This document shows positions 1 through 6,687 of a DNA stretch of 15,493 nt, piece after piece. How positions within the stretch are numbered: the first letter of the stretch is position 1; every line of letters begins with the position of its first letter. The stretch is from Chitinophagaceae bacterium UBA4411 (lineage in GTDB: Bacteria; Bacteroidota; Bacteroidia; Chitinophagales; Chitinophagaceae), in the NCBI GenBank assembly GCA_002400415.1, contig DGQP01000013.1, forward strand, positions 1 to 15,493, in the 5' to 3' direction. The notes beneath the pieces are model-generated. The model was given only the letters and a program-made list of their open reading frames with translations. It did no database searches and had not been told where the DNA came from. A program made the position numbers and the translations under genes.

Positions 1-26
1 TTGTGCAGGATTATAATCCTGCACAA
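1..26. repeat. Perfect 26-bp palindrome
   Basis: The first 13 bases (TTGTGCAGGATTA) are followed directly by their exact reverse complement. As RNA it would fold into an 11-bp stem with a TATA loop. No T-run follows on the + strand, so it is not a classical terminator as far as can be seen, and the window starts here, so it may be part of something longer. It could be a REP-like repeat, a protein-binding site or an end of the accessory segment; the sequence alone does not decide. Confidence 0.7.
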
Positions 27-86
27 GGTAACCGATCATAGTCGAGTATTTTGATTGAAAAAATAAGCGGAGAAAAAAATGAATTC

Positions 87-111
87 TTACTGGTAGCGAA
101 GCTACCAGTAA
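87..111. repeat. 11-bp inverted repeat with 3-nt loop
   Basis: TTACTGGTAGC (87-97) and GCTACCAGTAA (101-111) are perfect arms around the loop GAA. On the minus strand the loop reads TTC and a run of seven Ts follows about eight bases after the stem. It could therefore act as a weak terminator for minus-strand transcripts, or it may be a dispersed palindromic repeat. It lies between the edge palindrome and the abiE promoter. Confidence 0.6.
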
Positions 112-171
112 AGTTAGCGGAATTTTCTGAAAATAAGAGCCAATTTTCTCTTTTTACCCCATTTTTATCAC

Positions 172-202
172 TTGCATTTCTCAATTTTGTTCGGTATTTT
201 TG
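172..202 (+). promoter_or_regulatory. Promoter of the abiE-type operon
   Basis: TTG (172-174) is separated by exactly 20 nt from TATTTTTG (195-202). This matches the Bacteroidota primary sigma consensus TAnnTTTG at -7 with TTG/TTTG near -33. The start of transcription is expected around 206-210, which gives a leader of roughly 40 nt before the antitoxin start at 252. The -7 element is flanked by operator half-sites, so repressor binding would block it directly. Confidence 0.6.
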
Positions 203-240
203 ATTGTTCGCTTTTTTCGAACACACCAAATTACCGAACA
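188..240. promoter_or_regulatory. Nested four-half-site operator, probable AbiEi binding site
   Basis: Two inverted repeats share the same dyad centre at position 214. The outer arms are TGTTCGGTA (188-196) and TACCGAACA (232-240). The inner arms are TGTTCG (205-210) and CGAACA (218-223). The half-site starts are 17 bp apart on each side. The array covers the -7 box (195-202) and the expected transcription start. AbiEi antitoxins are known to repress their own operon through inverted repeats in the promoter, so binding by the protein encoded immediately downstream is the likely role. The repeats are seen directly; the binder is inferred. Confidence 0.6.
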
Positions 241-251
241 TGGAGCAAAAA

Positions 252-1253
252 ATGATAGCCCAGGTACTGGAAAACTTCACTCAACTGACAGGTATCAAAG
301 CTAAATGGAGACCGATCAGGGAGGCTGACTATGCTTTGTATGACAGGGTGGACGGCCTTGCTCAATTCACTACCGGAGATGGAAAAACTGAATTTGCAGT
401 CGAGGCAGTAAGTAATATTCAAAACCCAAATTTGCCGCATTTCATGAATTTGAAAGCGGTTAATAAACACGTATTGATTATAGCCACTACAATACAGCCC
501 CGTTTTAAAGATCAGCTCCAAAAGCTGGGGATAAACTACATTGACAACGCAGGTAACGCATTTATAAAAAGGGATTCTTTATTTGTCTGGATCGATGGTC
601 GAAAAGAAATTGTGACACCGCAGATTTTAAAAGGAAAACCGTTTAGCAAAGCTGGTTTAAAAGTGATTTTTCAGTTTCTGCTAAATGATGACTACATAAA
701 TTCAACCTTCAGAGAGATTGCTAAAGCAGCAGAAGTTAGTCTGGATACAGTACACAAAACCGTTAACGGGTTAAAAGAACTCCAGCACCTGGTTCCTTTG
801 AATAATTACACATTACAATGGAATCGGAAAAAGGAATTATTTGATAGATGGATGACAGAGTATGAAACACGTCTCAAACCGGGTCTTCATATTGGCAACT
901 TTACGTTCCTAAATGAAAAGGATTTTCTCACTTGGAAGAAGCTGAATTTTAAAAGTACACTCACCAAATGGGGCGGCGAACCAGCAGGCGAATTGCTTAC
1001 AGGATATCTTAAACCGGAAAGGCTTACTATTTACACCAAAGAAAATAGGCTCGATTGGATTAAGAACTATAAGCTCATTCCTAATGCAAAAGGATATATC
1101 AGCATTTATGACCGGTTTTGGAAGTATGATGAGCCAAGGCAAAATATAGTCCCGCCAGTGCTGGCATATACAGATTTGATCAATACCGGAAACAGAAGAA
1201 ATATAGAAACCGCCAACAAGATCTATGAGAAGTACCTACAAGATAAATTTTAA
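252..1253 (+). CDS. Type IV toxin-antitoxin AbiEi-family antitoxin / autorepressor
   Basis: Probable cytoplasmic antitoxin and transcriptional repressor of the AbiEi_2 type (333 aa from this start). Residues 1-125 form an N-terminal alpha/beta domain ending in the conserved stretch LGINYIDNAGNAFI. Residues about 149-176 are a winged helix-turn-helix (REIAKAAEVSLDTVHKTV). The C-terminal part carries the family signatures WGGEPAGELLTGYL (about 240-253) and AYTDLINTGNRRNIETA (about 305-321). The start at 252 is preferred because GGAG (242-245) lies six bases ahead and the operator ends at 240. An ATG at 240 has no ribosome-binding site and overlaps an operator half-site; a TTG at 204 would lie in the promoter. 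The gene overlaps the toxin gene by 29 nt, so the two are co-translated. The family is convincing; antitoxin and repressor activity are inferred from the family and context. Confidence 0.8.
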   Translation: MIAQVLENFTQLTGIKAKWRPIREADYALYDRVDGLAQFTTGDGKTEFAVEAVSNIQNPNLPHFMNLKAVNKHVLIIATTIQPRFKDQLQKLGINYIDNAGNAFIKRDSLFVWIDGRKEIVTPQILKGKPFSKAGLKVIFQFLLNDDYINSTFREIAKAAEVSLDTVHKTVNGLKELQHLVPLNNYTLQWNRKKELFDRWMTEYETRLKPGLHIGNFTFLNEKDFLTWKKLNFKSTLTKWGGEPAGELLTGYLKPERLTIYTKENRLDWIKNYKLIPNAKGYISIYDRFWKYDEPRQNIVPPVLAYTDLINTGNRRNIETANKIYEKYLQDKF

Positions 1254-2457
1254 ACAGCTCCGGCAGGAAAATCTTAAAGATGCATTTGCTGCTTTTGAAA
1301 GAGCTTTTACAAGCTTAGGTATTGACTTCTATCTAATAGGCGCCCTTGCAAGAGACACTTGGTTTGCACAGAAAGGAATAAGAGCCTTGGGCACTAAAGA
1401 TATGGATTGGGCAGTAGCAATAACAGAAGAAAAACAGTTTAAAGAACTAAAAGATTTTCTGGTCCAAAACGAAGGATTTACGGAGTCTTCATCCAATGAG
1501 TATGTTTTGTTTGATGAGAAAGGGCTTCAGATTGACCTTTTACCCTTTGGCGCCATTGAGATCGAAGGCAATAAATTTATCGATAGTACAGGAGTAGTTC
1601 GTACCAATATTTCCGGATTCAAAGAAGTATACGATGAAGCAGTTGAAGAAGTGAACTTTGAAAATAAGTTTACATTCAAGGTCTCCTCTTTACCCGGTGT
1701 GGTTATCCTGAAATTTATAGCCTTTGATGACCGTCCCGAAATGAGAACAAAAGACATTCAGGATATCGGCATTATCCTCAATCACTACTTTGATATCGAA
1801 ACTGAAGCAATCTATAGCAAGCACACTGATCTGTTTGAACATGAGATGGATCTTCATATTATCGCTGCAAGAGTCTTGGGTCGGGAAATGCAAAGCATTC
1901 TCAATAGCAATTCCTTACTGAAAGAAAGGGTTCTTTCTATTCTTTATAACAATATTGAAATGCTGACTGAAAGCCCCATCGGCCTCTTGCTTGTACCTGT
2001 TTTAGACCTAAGCCCGTCTTCGGTTGAAGAAGCTGTTAGATCGCTTGCTCAAATTGTTACCGGCATTCGCGATAATATTGAAAACAAGGAAGAAGCTGCA
2101 ATTCCAATTAAAAATGACTATCTAAGTGAGCTCGCTTTCTTTAGAGATATTATTAGCGGCAATTTTGAACTTACTGCACGTTCCAGGCGCTACCCTCAGC
2201 AACCACACACAATTTTCTCAAAAGACTATACATTAATAAAGTTAACTGGACAATCTACTTTCGACTTTTATGTGATTTTCTTTTTAGCTACCGGGGAGAT
2301 GTACAAAATTTATATAACACCTTTACCTGGTACATCAGAGATCACTGGCTCATTGCCAATACCTTTAAAACAATGTCAGATTAAATTTGAACTGGTAATG
2401 CCGGAGAATTTATCAAAAGAACAATACTGCAAACTCTCATTCGAACTATTTAAGTAA
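1225..2457 (+). CDS. AbiEii/AbiGii-type nucleotidyltransferase toxin with C-terminal extension
   Basis: Probable toxin of the type IV pair (410 aa). AbiEii-like enzymes are DNA polymerase beta-fold nucleotidyltransferases, and the mycobacterial MenT relatives modify tRNA. Visible signature residues are the helix start GALARDTW (39-46), the metal-binding pair D59 and D61 in TKDMDW, the third carboxylate D104 in LQIDLLPFG, and the family stretch LKFIAFDDR (162-170) followed by KDIQDI (176-181). The ATG lies inside the end of the antitoxin gene (29-nt overlap), typical of a coupled operon. AbiEii proteins are usually about 300 aa, but this one continues after residue 190 with a helical region (about 195-315) and a hydrophobic, beta-rich end (about 325-410) that I do not recognise. 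No terminator is visible directly after the stop. The nucleotidyltransferase call is firm; the toxin role is inferred from pairing. Confidence 0.8.
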   Translation: MRSTYKINFKQLRQENLKDAFAAFERAFTSLGIDFYLIGALARDTWFAQKGIRALGTKDMDWAVAITEEKQFKELKDFLVQNEGFTESSSNEYVLFDEKGLQIDLLPFGAIEIEGNKFIDSTGVVRTNISGFKEVYDEAVEEVNFENKFTFKVSSLPGVVILKFIAFDDRPEMRTKDIQDIGIILNHYFDIETEAIYSKHTDLFEHEMDLHIIAARVLGREMQSILNSNSLLKERVLSILYNNIEMLTESPIGLLLVPVLDLSPSSVEEAVRSLAQIVTGIRDNIENKEEAAIPIKNDYLSELAFFRDIISGNFELTARSRRYPQQPHTIFSKDYTLIKLTGQSTFDFYVIFFLATGEMYKIYITPLPGTSEITGSLPIPLKQCQIKFELVMPENLSKEQYCKLSFELFK

Positions 2458-2655
2458 CACATTTATTTCTTGCTCTCATCTGAAGTTTTTCATAGAGTCC
2501 TAATTCTGATCCCTTAAATTAGATTTTCAAAGCCTCTTTGCATCGGTACCTTCCATGTGTTCGAAATGTTTGTTTTGAAGGGACTTTTTATGCACTAATT
2601 ACAGGCTCTTTTCCACAAGAGTCCTGTCAAAGCAAATTGACTGCTAATCGGCCGG

Positions 2656-2897
2656 ATGAGCGGGTATAAGGCCGTATCAACGCCGTCCCTGCAATCGGAC
2701 AGCAATCAGTTCGAAACAATGGAAAGACAAAGATTCCCTGCCAAATATCCGGGAGGGGTAAATTCTTTCAATAATTACAAGAACCGGACGAAACCATCTA
2801 CCAGCAAAAATTACATCGCAAAGAGATACTGGAAAAAAGAGGCAAGAAAGGAGTCGGAACTGTCTATGTTTTAGTTGGCTCAATTGGCTCAGGATAG
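2656..2897 (+). pseudogene. Decayed TonB C-terminal-domain fragment, frameshifted
   Basis: The frame starting at 2656 encodes QRFPAKYPGGVNSFNNYKNR, which resembles the start of TonB C-terminal domains in Bacteroidota (FPGG/YPGG, then an aromatic-rich helix). That frame stops at 2874. In another frame, 2841-2897 encodes GKKGVGTVYVLVGSIGSG and then stops; this resembles the later TonB strand (GxxGTVYVxFxVxxDGS). The two parts are in the expected order, but one frameshift separates them and the domain's end is missing. The fragment is too short to work as a transducer. The similarity is judged by eye, so the call is tentative; the 72-codon frame could also be a small unknown gene or noise. Confidence 0.35.
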
Positions 2898-3085
2898 GCT
2901 TATAATCGGCTCAAAAAACAGGCGCATTAAATGATTAACGCTTACTTTTGCTTGTCAATCATTCACAGTTCGTTGAAAGGAATTTGCAGTGCGTAATTCG
3001 AGCGGAATTGAAATCGCTGAATTGTCAATCTATTAAAAATCAGCTTATTAAAGTAAATAAACGGTCCTCCCCAGCGGAATCACAA

Positions 3086-3112
3086 AAAAGTCCGAACAAT
3101 GTTCGGGCTTTT
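3086..3112. terminator. Bidirectional intrinsic terminator
   Basis: AAAAGTCCGAAC (3086-3097 region) pairs with GTTCGGGCTTTT (3101-3112) around the loop AAT. The stem is 12 bp including one G-T wobble. On the minus strand the stem is followed at once by a T-run (ACTTTTTTG), so it can end the kinase/regulator transcript about 135 nt after the regulator stop. On the + strand CTTTTACTTTT follows, so it can also stop transcripts from the abiE side. Confidence 0.75.
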
Positions 3113-3247
3113 ACTTTTACAGTCCACCGGCATTGGTTTACAACGACCTGTTTCTTTTTTAGTCCCTGCGTACTTTCGCTGGTCTATTCGATAAAATTCA
3201 GCCAGGTGAAAAATAATATCAACCCACAACACATGGACTTTAAATTG

Positions 3248-3946
3248 CTATTTGATGTTTTTTAAAAAAGAGTCTTTGTACCTGCGGCCAATGGGCAGCT
3301 CTGTATGGGTGGTGAGTTTAACAAGGCCGGATGTATATGATGCGATCTGGCTTCTTGCAATAAGGTAGGATTTATGAATCCGGAGAAATTGTTTTGCCGG
3401 AAGTTGTTGTTCCAGTTCTTTCAGGGAGGCAAGCGTAATATACTTTTTATCCGGGCAGTGAATTTTTACATATTCACTTAATCCTTCAATGTAGATAATA
3501 TCTTTAAGCGCTATCTGTACAATCCGGTGATCGGCTCTTATCATCAAAAAATCCATTTCCTTTTTTTCCGGGCCTGGCGCTGACCGGTACTGCAGGTAAC
3601 GGGCAGCTTTATGAACGGCTGTTTCAAATCGTTCAAACGAAATAGGCTTTACCAGGTAGTCAAGCACATCCAGTTCAAATGCCTTTACGGCATACTCATT
3701 TCTTGCGGTAGTAAAAATAATAAGGGATGGGAAAGCCAGCTTATTTACGAATTCCAGGCCGCTGATATATGGCATCTGTATATCCAGAAAAAGAATATCT
3801 GTCTTGTTTTCGTTGATATGTTGAATGGCATCCCGGGGGTCAGTAAAAGTATTTGTTACCACCAGTTCTTCTACCTGCGAAGCATATTTCTTTAGCACGT
3901 CAATAGCCAGGTATTCATCATCTACTATAACAGCCGATAAATTCAT
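3248..3946 (-). CDS. LytTR-family response regulator
   Basis: DNA-binding response regulator of the LytR/AlgR type (232 aa), cytoplasmic. Residues 1-120 form the receiver domain: acidic pocket D9/D10, phosphoacceptor D55 in ILFLDIQMP, T79/T80 and the conserved lysine K100 in LVKP. Residues about 131-232 form the LytTR DNA-binding domain, with the typical blocks IYIEGLSEYVKIH and FLRIHKSYLI. Its ATG overlaps the stop of the upstream kinase gene in an ATGA, so the two are translationally coupled and form one system. Targets are not visible; regulators of this type often control cell-envelope or export genes, and the divergent lipoprotein at 5300 is a candidate by position only. Transcription probably ends at 3112-3086. 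Confidence 0.93.
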   Translation of the reverse strand: MNLSAVIVDDEYLAIDVLKKYASQVEELVVTNTFTDPRDAIQHINENKTDILFLDIQMPYISGLEFVNKLAFPSLIIFTTARNEYAVKAFELDVLDYLVKPISFERFETAVHKAARYLQYRSAPGPEKKEMDFLMIRADHRIVQIALKDIIYIEGLSEYVKIHCPDKKYITLASLKELEQQLPAKQFLRIHKSYLIARSQIASYTSGLVKLTTHTELPIGRRYKDSFLKNIK

Positions 3947-4977
3947 GAAACTGGAATATTAAGAGTTACAGAAAACTGATCCTGTCTTTCATCAATGACC
4001 AGCGTATAGTTATTGGCATACAGCAATTGCAACCGTTTCTGAATATTAGCTATGCCGATGCCCCCCGCTTCATTCTCAGAAGGAGAATCTGATTTATTGT
4101 TGCTTATGAATAATTCAAGCCGGTTGTTTTCCGCCAGGCTTATTTTCAGAACTATTTTTGCGTTGTGAAAAATTCCTATTCCTGAGTATTTAACTGCATT
4201 TTCAAAGAGCGGCATCAGCAGCATGGGTTCAATACGCACATCTTTTCCCGCAGTTCCGTCTTCTGTTTTTATATTGAGTTTTTCTTTGAATTTCAGCTGC
4301 TGTAATTCGATAAACCCCTGCAATGTTTCCATTTCTTTTGAAAGAGAAACAGTACCTGATGTTTCATATAACATATAGCGCAGTAAAGCCGATAGCTTCA
4401 TCAGTGCGGCCGGTGCTTTTTCTGATTTGGACAAAGTGAGCGAGTAAATATTATTAATTGTATTGAAAAGAAAGTGAGGATTCATCTGTGCTTTCAGGAA
4501 ACGCAGTTCAGTTTGCAAATGCAGGTTTTCCAGCTCATTCATTTTAATTTTTCTTTCTTCATTGCTTACAGCCAGACGGAGTAGCGAGGCTATAGTTGCA
4601 ATAGACAATTCAGAAAAAATAATAAAAGGTAATAGTCCCCGCTTAACTAAGAATTCCCTGTTTACCGGGTTTAAAACAGGAATAAACTGCTTTTCAATAT
4701 AATATCGGGCCGGAGTAAGAAGAGCAAGGACAAGTAGCAGCAGCCCTAAAGCTTCCCCTCTTTTATTTTTTTCAAAATACCGGGGTACCAGGAAGCTGTA
4801 ACAGATATAAAAATTGACCAGGTGGCAGCAAAATATCAGCAAGCCCCTGAGCCAGGCTTCGGGTGTTCCAAAGTTTAAATAAGATAAATAGAAGACAAAG
4901 CCAAATGATATAAGCCAGAAAGCTGCATGTGTTACTACCGAAAAGGATAAAAAGGGTTTGGGAGGGGATGAGACCAT
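3943..4977 (-). CDS. LytS-type membrane sensor histidine kinase
   Basis: Inner-membrane histidine kinase (344 aa from the ATG at 4977) of the His_kinase family paired with LytTR regulators. Four hydrophobic segments lie at about 10-34, 43-63, 76-92 and 114-136. A coiled linker follows, then the phosphoacceptor H168 in QMNPHFLFN, the N-box PLFENAVKY (N260) and the glycine box GGIGIANIQKRL (305-316). No extracytoplasmic sensor domain of any size is present, so the signal is probably sensed in or at the membrane. The frame stays open upstream to a TTG at 5199, but those 74 residues look random and the kinase domain plan starts cleanly at 4977. A well-formed promoter ends only three bases before this ATG, which suggests a leaderless message. 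It phosphorylates the regulator encoded directly downstream (inferred). Confidence 0.92.
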   Translation of the reverse strand: MVSSPPKPFLSFSVVTHAAFWLISFGFVFYLSYLNFGTPEAWLRGLLIFCCHLVNFYICYSFLVPRYFEKNKRGEALGLLLLVLALLTPARYYIEKQFIPVLNPVNREFLVKRGLLPFIIFSELSIATIASLLRLAVSNEERKIKMNELENLHLQTELRFLKAQMNPHFLFNTINNIYSLTLSKSEKAPAALMKLSALLRYMLYETSGTVSLSKEMETLQGFIELQQLKFKEKLNIKTEDGTAGKDVRIEPMLLMPLFENAVKYSGIGIFHNAKIVLKISLAENNRLELFISNNKSDSPSENEAGGIGIANIQKRLQLLYANNYTLVIDERQDQFSVTLNIPVS

Positions 4978-5299
4978 ATCCAAATTTAGGGAACAGCCTG
5001 TTCTTTCGCAAACTGGCTGGTCGTTTGCTGAAGCATTTCCGGCGTTCACTGAAAACTTCTTTACTACTATCAAACCGCGGGACAATTCCTCTGTCTCTGT
5101 TAGCGTTCTGATTTTTTTATTTATGGAGTATGTATGCAAACTTCCGGTTAATGAATATGAAGCAGAGAAACCGGGGACAGGAATTTGCAGAAATAGCAAG
5201 AAGGATCAGGAACCATCGGTATATCCGTAACATAAATTGAATAGTCAATTAGTATATAAATATATAAACCCTTTTAAAACAATCACAAAAATCAACTTT
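4978..5299. other. Divergent intergenic region between kinase and lipoprotein genes
   Basis: About 320 bp between two divergent genes. It holds the kinase promoter (4981-5012) at its left end. The right end (about 5230-5299) is very AT-rich and must contain the start of the lipoprotein transcript, but I found no convincing -33/-7 pair there. Open frames crossing the region start at TTG codons and do not look like genes. Confidence 0.5.
4981..5012 (-). promoter_or_regulatory. Promoter of the kinase/regulator operon
   Basis: On the minus strand TTTG (5012-5009) is followed after exactly 20 nt by TAAATTTG (4988-4981), a full match to the Bacteroidota TAnnTTTG pattern with a good -33. Only three bases separate it from the kinase ATG at 4977, so the transcript would begin at or beside the start codon. 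Confidence 0.5.
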
Positions 5300-6148
5300 A
5301 TGAAACTGAAAATTAAACTCCTGAAAACTACCGGATTTACTGCTCTTTTGATTTGTATTTCTCTTTTTGCCTGTAAGAAGGATAATGATGCGAACAATGC
5401 TGATGAATCCCAGGCCACCTCGCTTGCTGCAGCTTCGGGTACATCAGAAAGCCTGTACGATGATGTGTTTAATATAACTACACAGGAAGCTGAATCCAAT
5501 AATGTTTCAGCGAGAGGCAACAGAACTGAAGGTGTCGAATCCTGCGCTACGGTAACACTTTCTCCGGCAGATTTAACGACTTTCCCCAAAACGATGACCA
5601 TTGATTTCGGATCAGGATGCACCAGTGCAGATGGCATTACCCGTAAAGGGAAAATAATAGCCGTGCTGAGCGGGAAGGTCAGAACAACCGGCACAACTAT
5701 TTCAATTAGTTTTGAGAATTATTTTGTAAGCGGTTATAAATTAGAAGGTACTTATTCTATTACCAATAATTCCGGTAACGGGAATGGTCTTAGTTTTACC
5801 ACATCAGTCGCCAATGGGAAAATTACCTACCCGGGAGATACCGCCTATTATACTTACAGCGGAACGCATACGATGACGCAAACAGATGGCATGGCAACAG
5901 TAACTTTTGCCGACAATATTTACTCTCTTACCGGGAACGCTGCAACGACATCCTCAGATGGCAGAAGCCTTTCAATAACGGTTACCACACCCCTTGTGAA
6001 AAAGGCATCCTGTAAGAACATTGTTTCCGGCGAAGAACAATTTACTTATAACAACCTTCCCGGAAAGCTCAATTTCGGAAATGGCGATTGCGATAATACA
6101 GCTACATTAACGATCCTGAACCAGAGCCAGACTATTACATTGCCATGA
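5300..6148 (+). CDS. Hypothetical secreted lipoprotein
   Basis: Unrecognised lipoprotein of 282 aa. The start at 5300 is chosen because it gives a classic signal peptide: a basic start (MKLKIKLLK), a hydrophobic core and the lipobox LFAC with C25 as the lipidated cysteine, followed by KKDND. A frame start at 5237 would place 21 extra residues before the signal. The mature part is rich in Thr, Ser, Asn and Gly with alternating hydrophobic residues, which suggests a beta-sheet domain. Cysteines occur in VESCATV, GSGCTS, KASCKN and NGDCDN and may form disulfides. It is transcribed divergently from the kinase/regulator pair, so it could be a target or sensor partner (position only). It ends before a clear terminator. 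Confidence 0.75.
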   Translation: MKLKIKLLKTTGFTALLICISLFACKKDNDANNADESQATSLAAASGTSESLYDDVFNITTQEAESNNVSARGNRTEGVESCATVTLSPADLTTFPKTMTIDFGSGCTSADGITRKGKIIAVLSGKVRTTGTTISISFENYFVSGYKLEGTYSITNNSGNGNGLSFTTSVANGKITYPGDTAYYTYSGTHTMTQTDGMATVTFADNIYSLTGNAATTSSDGRSLSITVTTPLVKKASCKNIVSGEEQFTYNNLPGKLNFGNGDCDNTATLTILNQSQTITLP

Positions 6149-6168
6149 TAAAAACGGTGTCATCATTT

Positions 6169-6196
6169 TTTAAAGAGCCTGAGAAGGCTCTTTAAA
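6169..6196. terminator. Intrinsic terminator with GAGA tetraloop
   Basis: TTTAAAGAGCCT (6169-6180) and AGGCTCTTTAAA (6185-6196) are perfect 12-bp arms around a GAGA (GNRA-type) tetraloop. TTTT follows on the + strand. It ends the lipoprotein transcript and lies between converging genes, so it may also stop minus-strand transcription from 6408. Confidence 0.85.
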
Positions 6197-6407
6197 TTTT
6201 GCTATAATCCACCGTTGATAGATATCAGCCCCCAAAAATTCACCCCTAATATTTACAAAGCCGGTAAAAATGATTTTATAAAGGCAATCCAGTAGATGTA
6301 TCGCAGCATTTCTTTTCCCGGCTATCTTGAAGTTGATGTACTGAAGCAGAGTTGCAGCTATTCCTGTGCCTGCTTCAGGAGTAATAATAATTTGGAAGGT
6401 GGAGCCA

Positions 6408-6686
6408 TTAAGAAGTCCCTGCTTTTTCAGGGGCTTCTTTCTTTTCATCCAGGTCAGGTGTTGCGGAAACCCGGCTAAAAAAGTTAACAAGGCCATATTT
6501 TCTCCGGATCGCTTCTGCTGTGATGATGCCTGAGACAATACCAGCAATTAACAATAGTATTGAATAAGGTAAGTTCTTGTGTGCCTTTTCATATAAGTAC
6601 CAGGCTGGCAACCCTGACACAATAACCGGAACAGAAAAAGCCCACAGCCAGTAAATGCTGTTGATAAAGAAGAGGAATAGTTTCAT
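6408..6686 (-). CDS. Small two-helix membrane protein, unknown function
   Basis: Unrecognised 92-aa membrane protein. Two hydrophobic segments are visible, about residues 3-30 and 38-58, separated by a short loop (YEKAHKNLP). A polar, charged tail follows (RRKYGLVNFF, then SATPDLDEKKEAPEKAGTS). The gene begins one base after the stop of the M14-like peptidase gene on the same strand, so the two are almost certainly one operon. The codons for the last ten residues and the stop lie inside a 12-bp hairpin (6410-6439). The protein could anchor or accompany the secreted peptidase; there is no direct sequence evidence for that. Confidence 0.65.
   Translation of the reverse strand: MKLFLFFINSIYWLWAFSVPVIVSGLPAWYLYEKAHKNLPYSILLLIAGIVSGIITAEAIRRKYGLVNFFSRVSATPDLDEKKEAPEKAGTS
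6410..6439. repeat. 12-bp hairpin over the 3' end of the membrane-protein gene
   Basis: AAGAAGTCCCTG (6410-6421) pairs with CAGGGGCTTCTT (6428-6439), with one G-T wobble and a 6-nt loop CTTTTT. A pyrimidine-rich TTCTTTTC follows on the + strand, so it could block + strand transcription entering from the left. On the minus strand it covers the stop codon of the coding gene and no T-run follows. Confidence 0.5.
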
Positions 6687-6687
6687 C

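Larger units (their letters stand above)
2458..3247. other. Intergenic stretch without an intact gene
   Basis: This 790-bp stretch separates the toxin gene from the minus-strand response regulator. It holds an imperfect hairpin (2601-2610 with 2617-2626, one bulged base, no T-run), a probable TonB-domain remnant (2656-2897), a lone -7-like TACTTTTG (2943-2950) without a clear -33 partner, and a strong terminator (3086-3112). The bases just before the terminator (3064-3082) resemble the 3' end of a tRNA gene but no cloverleaf precedes them. The decayed content suits the edge of an inserted segment. Confidence 0.5.

Noticed and set aside
11..280. 89-codon minus-strand open frame across the abiE promoter
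   Set aside because: It runs through both palindromes and the operator, shows no domain, and is antisense to the antitoxin start.
2948..3265. 105-codon plus-strand open frame
   Set aside because: It starts at a non-ATG codon, passes through the terminator at 3086-3112 and overlaps the end of the response regulator; composition looks random.
4978..5199. Upstream extension of the histidine kinase
   Set aside because: The 74 added residues start at TTG, look random and would place the good promoter inside the gene.
5245..5694. 149-codon open frame opposite the lipoprotein gene
   Set aside because: It is a shadow of the lipoprotein, whose signal peptide and lipobox are clear.
6170..6547. 125-codon minus-strand open frame
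   Set aside because: It overlaps the better-supported membrane-protein gene in another frame, ends in the lipoprotein terminator and shows no recognisable domain.
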